The notes below the pieces were generated by a model that worked only from the letters and a program-made list of their open reading frames with translations, was not told where the DNA came from and searched no databases. A DNA stretch of 64,000 bases. Origin: Nocardia transvalensis NBRC 15921 (lineage in GTDB: Bacteria > Actinomycetota > Actinomycetes > Mycobacteriales > Mycobacteriaceae). Positions 61,986-64,000 of the stretch are shown here, piece after piece (position 1 is the stretch's first letter; every line of letters starts with the position of its first letter). Location: the NCBI RefSeq assembly GCF_000308875.1, contig NZ_BAGL01000058.1, positions 101,723 through 165,722 of the forward strand. The letters run 5' to 3'. The translations under genes were made by a program, and so were the position numbers.

Positions 61986-62426
61986 ATGAGCATCGACGCA
62001 TCGCCGACCACCCGCTCCGTCGTCGAGGAACTGTTGCGGCGGATCGGCGCCGGCGATCCGGAACGCATCGCCGAGCTGTACGCGCCCGAGGTCGACTGGA
62101 AGCTGAACTGGCCCGCCGACGAGCACGGCCGGACCGCCACGCCGTGGATCCGCTTGCGCGCGACCGGATCCGACGCGATCGCCCACTTCCGCGAGATCGC
62201 CGACCACCATGTGCCGGAGGAAGTCGGCACGGTGGTCGAGCGCATCCTCGTAGACGGCCCGGACGCCGTCGGCCTCGGCGAGATCCGCCAGACCGCCCGC
62301 CCCACCGGCCGCCCCTACCGCTCCCGCTTCGCCCTCCACCTGACCATCGGCGAAGGCCTGGTCACCCGCCACCACGTCTACGAGGACACCCTCGCCGTAG
62401 CCCAAGCATTCGACCACCCTGCTTGA
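61986..62426 (+). CDS. NTF2/SnoaL-like protein
   Basis: A 146-residue protein with a cone-shaped NTF2-like fold: VVEELLRRIGAGDPERIAEL, then YAPEVDWKLNW, DAIAHFREIADHH and the strand-rich end RSRFALHLTIGEGLVTRHHV. Members are ketosteroid-isomerase-like enzymes, polyketide cyclases or ligand binders; there is no evidence for which applies. Start ATG 61986. The 66-68 bp tandem repeats begin 28 bp after its stop codon. Confidence 0.85.
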   Translation: MSIDASPTTRSVVEELLRRIGAGDPERIAELYAPEVDWKLNWPADEHGRTATPWIRLRATGSDAIAHFREIADHHVPEEVGTVVERILVDGPDAVGLGEIRQTARPTGRPYRSRFALHLTIGEGLVTRHHVYEDTLAVAQAFDHPA

Positions 62427-62454
62427 CACCAACACCCTCGCACTCCCGGCATGC

Positions 62455-62722
62455 CATGCCCTGGTCCCTGGATCGCAGCCCTCGCCAACCCGGCATCGCA
62501 CGCCCAGCCCCCCGGCCAAACATCCCTGGCCCCCGGGATCGCACCTTCGGCAACCAGGCATCACACGCCCGCAGACCCCGGCACGTCATGCCCTGGTCCC
62601 GGGAACTACAAACCTCGACAACCTGGTATCACACGCCCGCAGTCCCCGGCTAGACATGCCCTGGTCCCCGAGATCGCATGCACTCGGTAACCGGATATCG
62701 CGTGCGCGCAATCCCCGCTTGC
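62455..62722. repeat. Four tandem repeats of 66-68 bp
   Basis: Units are 62455-62520, 62521-62586, 62587-62654 and 62655-62722, with a decayed start of a fifth (CGTGCCCT). Each begins CATGCCCTGGTCCC or a variant, has a GATCGCA-like block, then CAACC-GGCATC-CACGCCC and CCCCGGC. Unit length is not a multiple of three in all copies, so coding is unlikely. The array lies in the 420-bp gap between the NTF2-like gene and the DUF3710 gene; the remaining 120 bp to 62846 show nothing recognisable. Confidence 0.7.
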
Positions 62723-62846
62723 CGTGCCCTCAGGTGCACGCCGTTGGTTCGCCGAATGGATCGCCCGTGCCCCGGCATGCTTGTGGCCGGGGCCGACAGC
62801 CGGAGCGCTGGATCCCAGGCGTGCTGGGATCCGGCGCGGGATCGGG

Positions 62847-64000
62847 CTAGTTGTGGCCGAGCTGCTGCATGGCGGAGCCTTGGGTGCCTCGGCGGGGCTG
62901 GGGTGGCTGCTCGGGGGCTATTACCGGGTGCTGGCCGGTGGCGTGGGCCTGGGCTTGGGCGGCTTGGGCGGCCAGGGCCTGCTGCTGGGCTTGCACCTGC
63001 TGTTCGTGGGCCGCGGTGAGCTGGTCGGCCAGCTCCTGGGGTAGGACCACCGGGAGGGGTTCGCGTACGGGCAGGGGTTCCTCGCCGCGGCGGACCACGG
63101 TCTCGGCGACTATCGCGCGGGCCGCCTCCACCAGCGGCTGGCCCTCGTCCACCGCGCCCGAGGCGCCGGCGGCGACCAGGCGCAGCATCCAGCGGTAGCC
63201 GTCGACACCGATGAATCGGAGGTCGGCGCCCTGGGTCACGGCGTGCAGCTCCCGGCCCCACGGGCCGGTCTGGGTGGACACCTGCGCGCCGTCCGCCCGC
63301 AGCGAATCGCGCAGATCGTTGACCACCGAACGCCACTGGCCCGGCGATTTCGGGGCGGCGTAGGCCGCCACGGTCAGGCGGCCGTGCGGCGTGACGAGGT
63401 GGACGGCCTGGGGCGTGCCGTCGGGCGTCATCTCGACCTGCAGCTGGCCGCCGTCGGGCACCGGCAGTATCACCGAGCCCAGGTCCAGGCGCTGGTCGGC
63501 GACGTTGTCCAGCAGTTCGGCGACGTCCTCGTAGTCGTACGGGCCGGTACCCGAAGCGCCGGAGCCGCCGGGTTCTTTCTCGTCGCGCAACGCCTCGTAC
63601 TCACCGGTCCGGTAGGCCGGCTGCTCACCTGTCTCGTAGGCAGGCTGCTGTCCGGTCCGGTAAGCAGGCTGCTCGCCGGTCTCGTACGCGGCCTGCTGAC
63701 CTGTGCGATACGCAGGCTGCTCACCCGTTTCGTACGCGGCCTGCTGACCTGTGCGATACGCGGGCTGCTCACCGGTCTCGTACGCGGCCTGTCGACCGGT
63801 CCGGTACGCGGGCTGCTCACCCGTCTCGTACGCGGCCTGCTGACCTGTGCGATACGCAGGCTGCTCACCGGTCTCGTACGCGGCGTGCTGGCCAGTGCGG
63901 TACGCGGGCTGCTCGCCGGTCTCGTAGGCGGGCTGCTGGCCGGTGCGGTATGCGGGCTGCTGGCCGGTCCGGTAGGCGGGCTGTTCGTCGGTCCGGTATT
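62847..64000 (-). CDS. DUF3710 protein with N-terminal octapeptide repeats (5' end outside window)
   Basis: The frame is open from TGA at 62847 to the right edge. The C-terminal about 245 residues form the DUF3710 domain (DVAELLDNVADQRLDLGSVI, VVNDLRDSLRADGAQVSTQT, RFIGVDGYRWMLRLVAAGAS), as in Rv2696c, and end in a Gln/Ala-rich tail. Before it come 17 consecutive 8-residue repeats, mostly alternating Y-R-T-G-Q-Q-A-A and Y-E-T-G-E-Q-P-A, and more may lie outside. A TTG at 63590 could start a repeat-free version, but the uninterrupted codon pattern upstream argues that the repeats are translated. The domain's function is unknown. Confidence 0.85.
   Translation of the reverse strand, partial: YRTDEQPAYRTGQQPAYRTGQQPAYETGEQPAYRTGQHAAYETGEQPAYRTGQQAAYETGEQPAYRTGRQAAYETGEQPAYRTGQQAAYETGEQPAYRTGQQAAYETGEQPAYRTGQQPAYETGEQPAYRTGEYEALRDEKEPGGSGASGTGPYDYEDVAELLDNVADQRLDLGSVILPVPDGGQLQVEMTPDGTPQAVHLVTPHGRLTVAAYAAPKSPGQWRSVVNDLRDSLRADGAQVSTQTGPWGRELHAVTQGADLRFIGVDGYRWMLRLVAAGASGAVDEGQPLVEAARAIVAETVVRRGEEPLPVREPLPVVLPQELADQLTAAHEQQVQAQQQALAAQAAQAQAHATGQHPVIAPEQPPQPRRGTQGSAMQQLGHN
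63598..64000 (-). repeat. Coding tandem repeat, 24-bp units (17 visible)
   Basis: Seventeen units of 24 bp encode the octapeptide Y-[RE]-T-[GD]-x-[QY]-[PAE]-A. From about 63620 to 63930 they alternate strictly between an Arg/Gln version and a Glu/Glu version, so the true period is 48 bp. The array continues past the right edge. Confidence 0.9.

Overview
The window is high-GC actinomycete DNA, most likely from Nocardia or a close relative in the Mycobacteriales. Three things point there. A coproporphyrin-type heme cluster and an arabinan arabinofuranosyltransferase (AftC) gene are present. The order of core genes from about 33 kb to the right edge follows, as I remember it, the Mycobacterium tuberculosis Rv2669-Rv2696c block. 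GTG starts and 4-bp start/stop overlaps are frequent.

Region 1 (1-25.4 kb): one giant minus-strand NRPS gene fills the left 25 kb and runs off the left edge, with an MbtH-like gene just upstream. At least 8,321 codons are visible. The order is C-A-PCP-E four times, then C-A-PCP, then C-A-(N-methyltransferase). The assembly line should make a peptide with four consecutive D-residues. The fourth has a clear Thr signature, modules 3 and 5 share one signature, and residue six is N-methylated. The first C domain is of the EntF-like type, which fits an N-acylated or N-aroylated product.

Region 2 (25.6-26.4 kb): a tRNA cluster, Val(CAC) on the minus strand and Gly(GCC)-Cys(GCA)-Val(GAC) on the plus strand, separates the NRPS locus from the rest.

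Region 3 (26.4-36.2 kb): mixed accessory genes. They include an F420-type oxidoreductase, an ArsR-like regulator divergent from a drug-type MFS pump with two matching operator-like palindromes between them, a sigma-region-4 HTH protein of unknown function, a CoiA-like membrane-anchored protein, a second MFS protein and a GNAT enzyme. An ABC-F ATPase with an attenuation-type leader and an exported PtpB-like phosphatase complete it.

Region 4 (36.3-64 kb): conserved core genes. In order: zapE, a RibD-like reductase, an exported hydrolase-fold lipoprotein, aftC, msrB, hemQ, hemG/cgoX, hemE, a DUF3000 gene, rnd, an enoyl-CoA hydratase, dxs, a SIMPL-domain gene, a TrmA/RlmD-type methyltransferase, an APC permease and two trkA genes. 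A DUF3159 gene, an OB-fold gene, an alpha/beta hydrolase, an NTF2-like gene and a DUF3710 gene follow. Apparent insertions in this block are a PrrA/PrrB-like two-component system with a secreted decapeptide-repeat protein, and a SigD-like ECF sigma factor. Two noncoding tandem-repeat arrays (about 33 bp and 66-68 bp units) and a long octapeptide repeat at the N-terminal side of the DUF3710 protein are the oddest features here.
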